Source: an uncultured Lachnospiraceae bacterium (GTDB lineage Bacteria; Bacillota; Clostridia; Lachnospirales; Lachnospiraceae). Taken from it: a stretch of 50,232 nt of DNA. The notes below the pieces were generated by a model. It saw only the letters and a program-made list of their open reading frames with translations, ran no database searches and was not told the DNA's origin. The translations under genes and the position numbers were made by a program. Below are positions 15,073-24,257 of the stretch, piece after piece (the stretch's first letter is position 1; every line of letters starts with the position of its first letter). The stretch covers positions 1-50,232 of the forward strand of contig CAOKWI010000029.1 of assembly GCA_948473115.1 (NCBI GenBank), written 5' to 3'.

Positions 15073-16452
15073 TCAATCCTTACTCCGCAACATTATATCA
15101 GAATAAATTTCAAGCATTTTCAAATAATTTCGCCGGGAATCGTGCGTTTTTTCTGCATGGTTTCTTGCACTTCTACAATATTCGTCCAGTTTCGCCGGAT
15201 CGGACCACATCTCCATAACCGCGCCGGCAAGCCGTGCAGAAATAGTTTCCAGCGATCCGCACTGCCCTTCCTTTAGACTTCCCACGTTATCAAACTGCTT
15301 TCCGGGGCTCCTGAACCCCTCATACAGAATCCCGTCCTTTCCGGCGGAAAAGATACTGGGAATCCCTCCTACATCCGCGCTGACACAGGGCATTCCCAGA
15401 AGCATCGCCTCCCCCAGGGAATTGGGGGAATTTTCCATGGACGAAGGACACACAAACAGACCGCATTTCAGGTATTGCTCCCTCATCCCCCGTGCATCCT
15501 GCTTTCCCACAAATATCACCTGTTCTTCTATTCTGTTTTCCCTGATCAGTTCACGGAGATATTTCCCGTACCCGGACAGCTTAAGCTTCTGCTTCCAGGT
15601 ATCCTGCCGGGTCAGGTCAGGTCCCGCCACATATACTTTGACATCCGGGTATTTCTTCCGTAAGGCGGGCAGCGCGGCCAGCACATAGTGAAACCCCTTT
15701 AAGGGATAGTCCCCCTGGCTTAAGAATATGGAATGTTTCTCGCAGTTATCCCGCTTCCATTCCGATCCGTAGAACTCCGGCCGCAATGTCTCATTCATCT
15801 CATAATAACACGCGTCCTTATTCCATTCCCCTGTATGGAAACGGTCAAATTCTGTCCGTCCTGTCACATTTCCCGCAAGCTTTACCGCCTCTCTCTCCAT
15901 GACGCCGCGGCGTACAAACTTTGCCTGCTGTTCTCTCAGGCAGTCCCTCCTCAGCCGGTCCCTCAATGTTTTCCTGTTTACCGCCTGATCCGGCATACTG
16001 GCAAAGTAGGCGTCGGCGATAGCCGTACACAATCCCTGAATACCCAGCAGGAGTCTGTCCTTCCGTGGAAACACACGACACATGGCAAGGGTATGGGGAT
16101 ACTCCGTGCCGAAGCAATGCACGATATCGGGCCGGAAACTGTTTACAATATATCCCAGGCTCTCCTCTAAGCTTTCGTCATACCGGTCAGGGTGTGCCGT
16201 ATCTTCCCGAAATCCATAACAGATCAATTCCCCGCCCTTTACAGGAATCGTTTTCCTACAGACATTCCGACCTCCGGAAAACAATTTCTCCGGAGCAGGA
16301 AAAGCAACGGCAAGTTCTATCTTATTTTCCTCCCGCTTCTCCAATGTCACTCCGGCAAGGCCGCTGATCCAGCCCTCCTTGTTCGTCGCCTCCACATGCA
16401 GCTGTTCCGCCGCCAGAGGAAGCATCACATTACAGAGCCACAAAATCTTCAT
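15073..16452 (-). CDS. family 4 glycosyltransferase
   Basis: About 459 residues, GT-B fold. MKILWLCNVMLP begins the acceptor domain, and HCFGTEYPHTLAM (near 110) resembles the acceptor-side loop of GT4 enzymes. The donor domain has SQGDYPLKGFHYVLAALPAL, VYVAGPD, VIFVGKQDARGMREQY and FVCPSSMENSPNSLGEAMLLGMP, the last with the Glu-rich donor site. AGGAGA (16461-16466) lies 8 bases before the ATG at 16452; the longer frame from 16461 starts on the ribosome binding site and is less likely. Sits between the EpsG-like polymerase and another GT4 with almost no spacing. Confidence 0.87.
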   Translation of the reverse strand: MKILWLCNVMLPLAAEQLHVEATNKEGWISGLAGVTLEKREENKIELAVAFPAPEKLFSGGRNVCRKTIPVKGGELICYGFREDTAHPDRYDESLEESLGYIVNSFRPDIVHCFGTEYPHTLAMCRVFPRKDRLLLGIQGLCTAIADAYFASMPDQAVNRKTLRDRLRRDCLREQQAKFVRRGVMEREAVKLAGNVTGRTEFDRFHTGEWNKDACYYEMNETLRPEFYGSEWKRDNCEKHSIFLSQGDYPLKGFHYVLAALPALRKKYPDVKVYVAGPDLTRQDTWKQKLKLSGYGKYLRELIRENRIEEQVIFVGKQDARGMREQYLKCGLFVCPSSMENSPNSLGEAMLLGMPCVSADVGGIPSIFSAGKDGILYEGFRSPGKQFDNVGSLKEGQCGSLETISARLAGAVMEMWSDPAKLDEYCRSARNHAEKTHDSRRNYLKMLEIYSDIMLRSKD

Positions 16453-16464
16453 CAAAGTCATCTC

Positions 16465-17688
16465 CTAATTAAATATCCAGTTCAGGTAAGGGAGCAGCCT
16501 CACATCCACAGCGTACATCCCCCTTAGCAGAAACAGGAAATAAAGGGTAAATCCCACAATCACGCCACAGCAGCAAAGTTTCCTCAGTATTCCTTCCCGC
16601 ATGTCCTCCAGAAGCCTGGGCAACAGAAAAACCTGGGATATAATCATATAATATCCCACCCTGGATACCTCCGGAATGAAAGAGCCACAGCAGTATACCA
16701 GAAGTCCCGCCAGATTCAGGAAAAAATAGAATCTGTTATTCAAATCTTCGCGCAGACTTCTCCGGTAGCAGATCCCGCACAGGATCATCACACAGACACA
16801 TTTCACTATGTTCACATAGGAAAGTTGCCCGTTATCAAATATGGAGTTCCTGTAATACGGATAAAAATAGAATATGATCTCCTGATAAAACCTTTGTCCA
16901 AAGATCAGGCTGACAATTAAAATACCACCTGCAACGTAATGTCCTTTCTTTAATTTTGCAGCTGCCAGGAATCTGGCCAACAGATAAATCGGGATTACCA
17001 GCAAAATAGATTTATGGAACAGGGCGCCCGCCAGGATCCACAAGACAAACTTGCCGTATTCCCCCCGCAAAACATATTTCATGGCATAGAGCGCCATGGC
17101 AAGAGCCAAATAATAACGAACGGTATTTAAGCTGTTGAAATAGTACCCTCCTGTCATCAGCAGGAACAGGGATACCGCAAAACTGCTGCCCTGATCCTCC
17201 AGCGCCCTCACAAAGAAAAACACGGTCACAATGGAAAAGAATCCAAATACAGGAAGGTAATGATCATAGCCGAAGAGCTGCTGTATCCATTTCACGATGA
17301 GATTGAATCCCGGTTCATAGGACACGTACCTGCCCTGCGCGATGAGTTTGAAATTATCCCGGTAAACCCAATAATCATTTCCCACCGCAATGCGGCATGC
17401 GGACACTCCCGCCATGAGACAGAACACGGCAAACACCGCGATATGGTTTCTTGCCTGCCGGCGGTCCGTATAAGCTCCCATACCCCTGACGCATCCCACC
17501 CCGGATGCCCCCTCCATGCCGCGCCCCGCACAGGACGGTCTGTCGACGCCGCGCCCGGAACCGGATGCCCCGCCCATACTGCGCCCTGAGCCGGTATAAC
17601 CGGGCACATATTCCCTGTTTTCCACACAAAGCCCCAGCAAAACCGTGGCTGCCGTCAGCAGAACATAAACAAGCGCGCTACTTTCCAT
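16465..17688 (-). CDS. EpsG-family polysaccharide polymerase (Wzy-like) with Gly/Arg insert
   Basis: A 407-residue polytopic protein. The pattern VGNDYWVYRDNF, then YEPGFNLIVKWIQ and NTVRYYLALAMALYAMKYV is that of the EpsG family, which polymerises lipid-linked repeat units at the outer membrane face. Between the first helix (about 1-23) and the second (about 82-100) lies an unusual hydrophilic insert rich in Gly, Ser, Arg and Met. It is encoded by a 60-bp near-duplication (17501-17527 and 17561-17587 match). The start overlaps the end of the upstream GT2 gene by 11 bp, indicating coupling. Confidence 0.82.
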   Translation of the reverse strand: MESSALVYVLLTAATVLLGLCVENREYVPGYTGSGRSMGGASGSGRGVDRPSCAGRGMEGASGVGCVRGMGAYTDRRQARNHIAVFAVFCLMAGVSACRIAVGNDYWVYRDNFKLIAQGRYVSYEPGFNLIVKWIQQLFGYDHYLPVFGFFSIVTVFFFVRALEDQGSSFAVSLFLLMTGGYYFNSLNTVRYYLALAMALYAMKYVLRGEYGKFVLWILAGALFHKSILLVIPIYLLARFLAAAKLKKGHYVAGGILIVSLIFGQRFYQEIIFYFYPYYRNSIFDNGQLSYVNIVKCVCVMILCGICYRRSLREDLNNRFYFFLNLAGLLVYCCGSFIPEVSRVGYYMIISQVFLLPRLLEDMREGILRKLCCCGVIVGFTLYFLFLLRGMYAVDVRLLPYLNWIFN

Positions 17689-18463
17689 TCCTGCCCTCCC
17701 GTACTCCCTGTCTCATCCAGGCATATGCCTGCGACACACTCACCTCCTGGCAGAAAATCCCCCTGTGCGCCAGAAGGAACCGAAGGCTCATGACCCATGC
17801 CAGCCTCCCGTACAGGAAATGATACAGCACCCCCCTGTCCGTGAAAAATTTCTCATTGTATCCCGCGAACCAGGAAGACGGCCCTGCTTCCTCCCTCCCG
17901 ATGGTCACGGGCGCTGTGTAAACCTGATAACCCCTGCCCATAAATTCCTTTAAGAAAAGGCTGTCCTCGCCGTTGCTGTATTTCGCACCGCCTCCGAACA
18001 ACAAGGAAAAAGTAACACCCGATCTCAAAAGGCTGTCACGCCGCACCGCAAAACTCACCGCCCCATACCTGCCGCAGTTATACCAGCGCACCCTTTTCCG
18101 TTCCTCAATGTGATAGGTTCTCCTGGATTCCTCCACAGAAATGTTAAACAGGATCATATCCGCCCCAGGATTTCTCTCAAACTCCGCCGCAATTGCTTCT
18201 GCATAGCCCGCCTCATACACAATGTCTCCGTCCGAAAACAGGCAGATATCCTGATCTGCCCGCATGATCGCCTCATTGCGGCTCCTGCCTACCCCTCTGT
18301 CCGGGAAGGAAAAGAAACGTATGGTATGTCCTTTGTGCTCCATCTCCTGCGCCTGCAGGCAGTCGCATTGGTTGATGACCACAGCGTCGGAGTCCAGCTG
18401 CATACGTTCCACAACGCCCTCCATGGTCTCATTCATAACAGATGCCAATACCTGAACCTTCAT
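17678..18463 (-). CDS. family 2-like glycosyltransferase
   Basis: A 261-residue GT-A protein. It starts with VQVLASVMN rather than the classic IIVPVYN, but RGVGRSRNEAIMRADQDICLFSDGDIVY (about 56-83) contains the GT2 core with the DGD metal motif. GGGAKYSNGEDSLFLKEF (about 156-173) matches the acceptor-side ED motif. Soluble, cytoplasmic. Lies between the Wzz-like protein and the EpsG-like polymerase in the main exopolysaccharide operon; donor sugar unknown. Confidence 0.8.
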   Translation of the reverse strand: MKVQVLASVMNETMEGVVERMQLDSDAVVINQCDCLQAQEMEHKGHTIRFFSFPDRGVGRSRNEAIMRADQDICLFSDGDIVYEAGYAEAIAAEFERNPGADMILFNISVEESRRTYHIEERKRVRWYNCGRYGAVSFAVRRDSLLRSGVTFSLLFGGGAKYSNGEDSLFLKEFMGRGYQVYTAPVTIGREEAGPSSWFAGYNEKFFTDRGVLYHFLYGRLAWVMSLRFLLAHRGIFCQEVSVSQAYAWMRQGVREGRNGK

Positions 18464-18505
18464 AAACCTGCCACTCTCATCATCATTCGCCTTCGGGCAA
18501 TACGG

Positions 18506-19600
18506 TCATTTCCCCGAAACCTTCCTATATCCATAGTACGCCCTGATCAGCCTCTCATCGGCATTCCATAAAATCACAGCCGTAACATTGCAGTGCTGCT
18601 GCTCCAGATATTCCAGGCAGTATTCCAGCTGTTTGCCTGCATGGGCTCCCGCCTGCACTGCCAGCAGAATGCCTTCCGCCTCCCGCAACACCCTGCATCC
18701 CTCAGGACAGAGCACAGGAGAAGGCACTGCAAACCACTCCTCCAGCGAAAGTTCCGTGTTGTCTCCGCACCTTTCACGCAGGGCAGCCAGTATTTCCGCC
18801 GGATCCGTCTCTGTCTGCACCCCGCACACTGCCACTGTCTTCTTTCCCTCATACAAATAGTAAAGATTCTCCGTCAGCTCAGGGCTTTCCAGTGTGCCCA
18901 GGGTCTTCGCGCCATAACGTTTCCTGACCGTGGCGGGAAGCCAGATATTATCGTCCCCCGTCTCCTTCAGGAGCAGGATCACCACGGCAAAGAAACAGCT
19001 GAGTACCGCGCTTAGCGCAAACGCCCTGCCCGGGCGGACATCCGGTATCACTTCCACCGCCTCCTCCGGCGCATCAATGACACGAATCCCTGAGATTTCC
19101 CTGATTCCTTCCGGAAAATCCCTGGTCATGGCCTGTTCCACCGCCCTGGCGATAAACCGGCTGGCTGCCGCACTTTCCGTGATAACCGTTGTGGAGGGAA
19201 CACGCAGATCCGATGCCAGGTATGCGGTCAGGGATTCCGATACCTGTTCCTCCGTAATACGATCCAGCCAGTCACTGTCCATAACAGAACTATATTCCTT
19301 CAGATACTCCATCACCACATCCAGGAACTCCTGGGAATGCAGATACGTGTTCCAACTCATCTCATTGATATAGACGGTTCCCACATCCTTCTCTTCCTCC
19401 ACCGCATATTCCACACGGTATATGGATGTGACGCCATACTGTTTTTCCTGGCGCAGCAGGACGTTCTTCACATAATATCCGCCGCCAAGGAGCAGCGTGC
19501 CCGCCAGCGTCAACAGCAGTATCCTGTCCGCGCATGCAAGCAGGCGGAGCACCGTCAGCCTTAAGTCAAATGGTTCTTTCCCGTAGCTTCCTTCCCACAT
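18506..19600 (-). CDS. Wzz-like polysaccharide co-polymerase with degenerate BY-kinase domain
   Basis: A 364-residue protein. Membrane helices at about 27-46 and 193-211 bracket an extracytoplasmic domain, and a Pro-containing stretch (VIPDVRPGR) precedes the second helix: the layout of Wzz/CpsC chain-length regulators. The cytoplasmic tail (about 230-364) keeps the shape of a CpsD/BY-kinase, with TLGTLE, a strand KTVAVCG, then GILLAVQAGAH and NVTAVILWNADERLIRAYYG. The Walker A loop expected after VAVCG is replaced by VQTETDPAEIL, without the Gly/Lys pattern, and there is no Tyr-rich tail. It probably cannot bind ATP in the usual way. Function as chain-length regulator is inferred. Confidence 0.75.
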   Translation of the reverse strand: MWEGSYGKEPFDLRLTVLRLLACADRILLLTLAGTLLLGGGYYVKNVLLRQEKQYGVTSIYRVEYAVEEEKDVGTVYINEMSWNTYLHSQEFLDVVMEYLKEYSSVMDSDWLDRITEEQVSESLTAYLASDLRVPSTTVITESAAASRFIARAVEQAMTRDFPEGIREISGIRVIDAPEEAVEVIPDVRPGRAFALSAVLSCFFAVVILLLKETGDDNIWLPATVRKRYGAKTLGTLESPELTENLYYLYEGKKTVAVCGVQTETDPAEILAALRERCGDNTELSLEEWFAVPSPVLCPEGCRVLREAEGILLAVQAGAHAGKQLEYCLEYLEQQHCNVTAVILWNADERLIRAYYGYRKVSGK

Positions 19601-19621
19601 TCATTTTCTCCATTTCCCAGA

Positions 19622-21091
19622 TCACTCTTCGTTATCGTCGTACATCTCCTGTCGTTTCTGCTGCTTCTGCCATTCCTGCTCCTCCTTGAGGGCAGTGATC
19701 TGTTCCGTCTCCACGCCCTCCGTGCTGTCCGGCCAGAAGAGGATCTTCAATGTGAGCAGCATCAGCTTGATATCCATCCACAGGGAGTAGTTTTCAATAT
19801 AAGTGAGGTCCAGCTTAAGCTTGTCATAGGGCGAGGTATTATACTTTCCATAAACCTGTGCAAATCCCGCCAGTCCTGCCTTTACCTTCATGCGATATGC
19901 GAACTCCGGCATCACCTCCATATACTGCTCGATGATCTCCGGGCGCTCCGGCCTGGGACCGATAAAGGACATGTCACCCCTCAGAATATTGAACAGCTGA
20001 GGGAGCTCGTCTATCCTGCATTTTCGGATCAGCTTCCCGATAGGGGTGATACGGTCATCGTTCTTCTGCGCCAGCCTTGCCACACCGTCCTTCTCCGCGT
20101 CCGTCCTCATACTGCGAAACTTCATAATTTCAAACTGCCTGCGATTTATGGTACAGCGCACCTGCCTGTACAGCACAGGTCCTCCGTCATACAGCTTGAT
20201 GATTAACGCCGTCACCAGCATAAAAGGGGAAGCCACAACCAACAGGGACAGGGCGCACACGATATCCATGGTCCGCTTTATGAACCGCTGTTCCATCGAC
20301 AGACTGTACTCCCGGGTCAGCATAATAGGAGTGTCAAAAATATGGAGTTCCTCCGCCCCCATTAATATAACATCCGTAATCTTAGGGAGCAGGTATACGC
20401 GTATCCCTCTCCCGTAACAGTATTTCAGCAGAAGATTCCTGTCCTCCACGGACATATCCCCGATGACCACGGCATTGCACTCCTCCCTGTCATAGGAATC
20501 GGCAATCATCCTGCATATCTTCTTATAACCTTCCCTGATATGGACGATCCTGGTGATCTCATACTTGTCCCGCCTGCTCTCGAATTTGCTGCATATATCC
20601 TCCACGGGTCTGTAGCCATGGACGAGAAACAGCTTTCTGGGCGGAAAAATGGACTTATATATGCGGTTGGCCACATTGATATAGACGACCACGATCACGG
20701 TCTGCTCCGCCATCATCATCAGAAACACACGGGGCACAAATGCCTGGTGAGCCATAATGGACAGTTCAAAGTAAATAATGATGTTGGCAAGGATCGTGGA
20801 AAACACCTGGGAAAAAATCAGTTCCATATTTTTCAGATATCCAAGGCGCATTCCCCCATACATATTGGAGAGAAACAGAAGCACAATGGCATAAAAGCTG
20901 ATCTCCGCCACATGTCCCATTCTCCAGAAATCCTGCAGCTGTTCCACCACGCTGAACTGGAAATGGACAAGCCAGTGATAGGCAAAGTCCCCTACCTCCA
21001 GCGCCAGACAGCCCATGATCAGTGTAAGGTTTATCAGCCGTTTATAGGTTTCCAGTTTTTTTAGCTTTTCTTCGTTGGTAACTGCACTCAA
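19622..21091 (-). CDS. polyprenyl glycosylphosphotransferase (CpsE/WbaP type)
   Basis: A 489-residue priming enzyme. Four to five membrane helices (about 20-155) and a soluble linker precede the catalytic domain at about 270-460. That domain begins with a membrane helix (KRTMDIVCALSLLVVASPFM) and has VLYRQVR, KFRSMRTDAE, CRIDELPQLFNILRGDMSF and IGPRPERPE, with the Asp-Glu catalytic pair. It transfers a hexose-1-phosphate to undecaprenyl phosphate. The start is TTG, nine bases after GGAGG, with no nearby ATG. It is the first gene of the main exopolysaccharide operon, behind an extended -10 promoter and the structured element at 21.2-21.8 kb. Confidence 0.9.
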   Translation of the reverse strand: MSAVTNEEKLKKLETYKRLINLTLIMGCLALEVGDFAYHWLVHFQFSVVEQLQDFWRMGHVAEISFYAIVLLFLSNMYGGMRLGYLKNMELIFSQVFSTILANIIIYFELSIMAHQAFVPRVFLMMMAEQTVIVVVYINVANRIYKSIFPPRKLFLVHGYRPVEDICSKFESRRDKYEITRIVHIREGYKKICRMIADSYDREECNAVVIGDMSVEDRNLLLKYCYGRGIRVYLLPKITDVILMGAEELHIFDTPIMLTREYSLSMEQRFIKRTMDIVCALSLLVVASPFMLVTALIIKLYDGGPVLYRQVRCTINRRQFEIMKFRSMRTDAEKDGVARLAQKNDDRITPIGKLIRKCRIDELPQLFNILRGDMSFIGPRPERPEIIEQYMEVMPEFAYRMKVKAGLAGFAQVYGKYNTSPYDKLKLDLTYIENYSLWMDIKLMLLTLKILFWPDSTEGVETEQITALKEEQEWQKQQKRQEMYDDNEE

Positions 21092-21135
21092 GATCTATTT
21101 CCTCCGATTGCTTCGGTATAAATATACATCTAGTT

Positions 21136-21141
21136 AGTATA
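21136..21141 (-). promoter_or_regulatory. extended -10 promoter of the main exopolysaccharide operon
   Basis: On the minus strand TGTTATACT forms an extended -10 about 45 bp upstream of the TTG start. No good -35 lies 17 bp further upstream. The adjacent structured element ends about 70 bp upstream and could influence this promoter. Confidence 0.5.
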
Positions 21142-21212
21142 ACACATTTTCCCAAATTCGTACAGAAAAGCCAAAAACTTTCACAAAACCTTTCCTAAAA
21201 CTTCCGTAACGA

Positions 21213-21767
21213 TTCAGCCCCGATAGTGCCAGGCGGCTTGCTGAAGGGACGGCGGCGCCATGCTGTCCTGCCCTACGCGGACGGGGCAACGCGGATCTGA
21301 ACTAACTGCCAACTACGACTACGGAACTGTGAAAGAAGTAATTTTCACAGTTCCTATGGCGCGAATTGCGTCTTCGCGCCATAGTCTTCGTAGGCAGTGG
21401 ATTTCATCTCCGCTAAAACCGCCCCCCAAAGTCCGCTTAAGGCAGGACAACACGTCGCCGCCTGACTTCCGCAATTTGCAAAGATACAGAGCCAAGTGAT
21501 CGCCACAGTTATATAATGTAAAAGAGCCCGACCTGCATATCTACAAAATTTCAGGATACAGGCGAGGGGGGGAGACAGGGGTACTTTCTGCGGCGTGAGT
21601 GAGATGTGGAGAGGAGACTTCGGCGATGCACGCCCTCTGGCGGGCATTGCCGTGCATAAGGCTCATCGGAACGCCCATCGAGCCGTCGCAGAAAGTACCC
21701 CTGTCTCCCCCTCGCCGTCCCCAGCGCTGAAATCACCAGCAAGCCGCCTGGCACTATCGGGGCTGAA
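21213..21767. repeat. 555-bp structured element with 31-bp terminal inverted repeats
   Basis: The ends 21213-21243 and 21737-21767 are perfect 31-bp inverted repeats starting TTCAGCCCCGATAG. Inside: a perfect 12-bp hairpin (21323-21334 with 21343-21354) and an adjacent 11-bp hairpin (21354-21364 with 21374-21384), both enclosed by ACTGCC/GGCAGT (21305-21310 and 21393-21398). A perfect 20-bp stem (21573-21592 with 21687-21706) extends outward through a G-rich segment to about 30 bp. A 7-bp stem (21626-21632 with 21651-21657) lies in its loop. Reading frames here are low-quality and have no recognisable product. No transposase or obvious target duplication. Either a non-autonomous mobile element or a large structured RNA. 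Confidence 0.85.
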
Positions 21768-21801
21768 TAGTTGCGAACTCCCGCAAAATATTTGTAACAG
21801 C

Positions 21802-22974
21802 CTAAAAGTTCACGATAATATATTCCCCGCAGTCCCTGATATAACCCTCCTCCGGAAAGTGGAACATATCATCGGCAATCGCATCCGCCGCATCGATATT
21901 TTGGAGATCTGTCTCGATCACGAGATCGTGTCCCAGCATTTTCACAAAATTCCCCAGTTGGACAGCTGTGCCGTCAAAAGCTGTGGCTGCCCACCGCAAA
22001 GTGGAATTGACAGGCGTCTCCGCAAAGGCATAGCCATGTCCGTCCTCCGCATTGTATTTTTCCACCAGATGGGGATCGACCATGTCACCGATCCGGCGGA
22101 TCCAGCCGTATTCCACTGAATCAAATTCCAGATACGCGCCTTTCGCGATTTCATAGGGAACATAGTATGCGCCCCGGAATACAACGGGCTTTGCTGTGTC
22201 ATAGCCCTTTTCCAGGTCATACGCCACCTGCTCCATCACCCTCCTGGCGTCCTGGTATTTCATGTAATCCACGTAAAACCACTGATTCGTCTCTGCGCAC
22301 TGATTCCACAGAAGAATCGAAGCCAGCGCCACGCTCACCGCCATGCAGGCTCCGGGAAGATGCTCCTTCACCAGCATGAGCAGGAGAAAGACCGCGAAAG
22401 CCCCGATCAAAGGCACATATTGGGCAGCCCGGTAGTAGGTATCCTTTCCTTCAATGGCCACCATACACATCGGCAGAGCAGGAAGCGCCAACGCCGCCAG
22501 AGGCAGGAAAATATCCTTTTTCCGGATTCCTGCAACGGTACATATAAGGAACAGGATCCCAAATCCCAGCACCAGGATCAGGATCGGCTGGTAGGCAAAC
22601 GCGTTCAGGAAATATTTGACCAGATGACGTTTCAGATTCATGGAAAGTTCTTCCGTTCCCTGTTTCATAAAGGCAAACACACTCCGGTACTCCACCCCGA
22701 AACCTGCCGGGATCTCTATATGGAAGATTCCCAGAACCAGCCGCAGCGCCAGCCAGCGTACCCCCAGGGCAGACACCGCCGTGGCAACTGTCGCTCCTCC
22801 CCAGGCCCAGGGCGACACGGTATATTTTCTCTTCCGGTTTCCCCATCCCCTGGCCAGGAGGAACAGTAGGATCATGCCCTCGGCAAACACGATCATAAAA
22901 GACTCATAACAGCCCAGAGCCACAGCCAGCACAGCTCCGGCAGCCAGGGGACAGCAGCCCCCCTTTGTTTCCAC
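21802..22974 (-). pseudogene. GtrII-like glucosyltransferase, C-terminal fragment after frameshift
   Basis: About 390 codons in a different frame from the N-terminal fragment. It continues the membrane protein (ALGCYESFMIVFAEGMILLFLLARG, several more helices, then a soluble C-terminal domain). The first possible start is a GTG inside the overlap without a ribosome binding site, so independent translation is unlikely. Joined at the G6 tract (minus strand, 22958-22963), the two frames give one protein of about 550 residues, the normal size for GtrII-family glucosyl/glycosyltransferases. These use polyprenyl-phosphate-sugar made by GtrB to decorate a surface glycan; a GtrB-like gene lies at 26738-27667. 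Disrupted, phase-variable, or a sequencing error. Confidence 0.72.
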
Positions 22975-23450
22975 CCTGTCCCCGCCTCCAGGGCCTTCAA
23001 CAGCACCAACAGTCCCATGGCCGTCAGCCCGTAGGCCAGGCTGATTCCGTTATGAAGGTAATACACATAGATCTCGCTGATCAGCGGACAGGAAAGAAAG
23101 AGCGCCGAGAAAAAAGCATAGGCCGTCATATACTTTTCCCTGCCCAGGATCCGTGAAAACACCACACACCATGCCGCAGCCGCAAAAAGCAGCAACAGCA
23201 CCCCTGTCAGTTCCGTCATCCAGGGTGCAAAATCCGATATATGAAAAAGCTTATTGGCAAGAAACAAAGTCCACCGCCCCACCGCAGGCGCCAGCCCTTC
23301 CTCAAAATACAGCGAAATACAGGTATCGTCAATTCCTATGGTCTCGTGGGCAATCTTAAAGCCATAGCTGTACACCGCCGCCAGGGAAACCACTGCCGCA
23401 CAAAATTTATTTGACCAGAAAAACTTCATGTCATCCCAAAACGCCTTCAT
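22893..23450 (-). pseudogene. GtrII-like glucosyltransferase, N-terminal fragment
   Basis: 185 codons with a normal ATG and a purine-rich ribosome binding site. Residues 25-75 carry IGIDDTCISLYFEEGLAPAVGRWTLFLANKL, the beginning of the Glucos_trans_II family, followed by helices. The frame runs into unrelated Trp/Leu-rich sequence after WKQRG, exactly where the A3G6 tract lies, and ends 66 bp later. A single added base in the tract would fuse it with the downstream fragment. It follows the GT2 at 23470 by 20 bp. Confidence 0.72.
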
Positions 23451-23469
23451 CTTCCCGCCTCTCCTGCAA

Positions 23470-24228
23470 TCATATTCTTCTCTTCACGGCCCGCAGCGCC
23501 CAGAAACAGAAATGCCAGGCACTGTTTATGACATTCATTCCCTCCGCCCTGCGGTACAGATTCCAGATCCTGCGAATCGCCTCCAGCTTGTTGGAAGATA
23601 AGGACTTCCCAGCCCTGCGGTACTTTACCAGATTCTTATCCAGTCCATATGCCGTCACACCGCTGCGGAGCACTCTGAACCACAGGGCGGTATCCTCGCT
23701 TTTCATGACCGGCATCTCCAGCTGTTCCTTCTTCAATTTTTCCAGGTCAAACATAACGGTTGTTGTGAAAATAGTGGTATTGCTCAGCGCCTGCTTATAA
23801 GTCAGCGTTTCCGGCACATGTACCACCTTTCCCATGCCTTTTCCGGTCTCGTCCGCAAACTCATAGCTGGTGAAAGCAAACGCCGCGTCCTTCTCCTTCA
23901 TAAACGCCAGCTCCTTTTCCAGCTTCTCCGGCTCCCAGAGGTCATCCGCATCCAGGTAGGAAACAAAGCGCCCCTTTGCCTCCATCAATCCCCTGTTTCT
24001 GGCTCTCGCCGCGCCCATGTTGGAGGGCTGGCTGACCAGGCGGATCCTGGGGTCGCCGGCCCTTTCCATATACTGCCGTATCAGGGAGGCGGTACTGTCA
24101 GTGCTGCAGTCCTCCACCAGCAGAAGTTCCCAGTTACGGTAAGTCTGTGCCACCACGCAGTCCATAGTCTGCCCTATGAAATTCTCCACATTATATACCG
24201 GTACAATAATGCTGACCAGATCGCTCAT
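23470..24228 (-). CDS. family 2 glycosyltransferase
   Basis: About 252 residues. SIIVPVYNVENFIGQTMDCV, LLVEDCSTDST and YLDADDLWEPEKLEKEL give the standard GT2 nucleotide and DxD motifs, and SEDTALWFRVLRSG supplies the acceptor-side ED motif. It resembles the TuaG/EpsE group, cytoplasmic enzymes that extend wall or capsule glycans. GGAGG lies five bases before the ATG at 24228, preferred over the in-frame ATG at 24240 that overlaps that site. Confidence 0.88.
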   Translation of the reverse strand: MSDLVSIIVPVYNVENFIGQTMDCVVAQTYRNWELLLVEDCSTDSTASLIRQYMERAGDPRIRLVSQPSNMGAARARNRGLMEAKGRFVSYLDADDLWEPEKLEKELAFMKEKDAAFAFTSYEFADETGKGMGKVVHVPETLTYKQALSNTTIFTTTVMFDLEKLKKEQLEMPVMKSEDTALWFRVLRSGVTAYGLDKNLVKYRRAGKSLSSNKLEAIRRIWNLYRRAEGMNVINSAWHFCFWALRAVKRRI

Positions 24229-24257
24229 ACAAACCTCCATGACCCTGCGTCACCCAA

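Noticed and set aside
21354..21647. 97-codon minus-strand frame inside the structured element
   Set aside because: Composition is unlike neighbouring proteins, no ribosome binding site, and the frame is explained by the palindromes it crosses.
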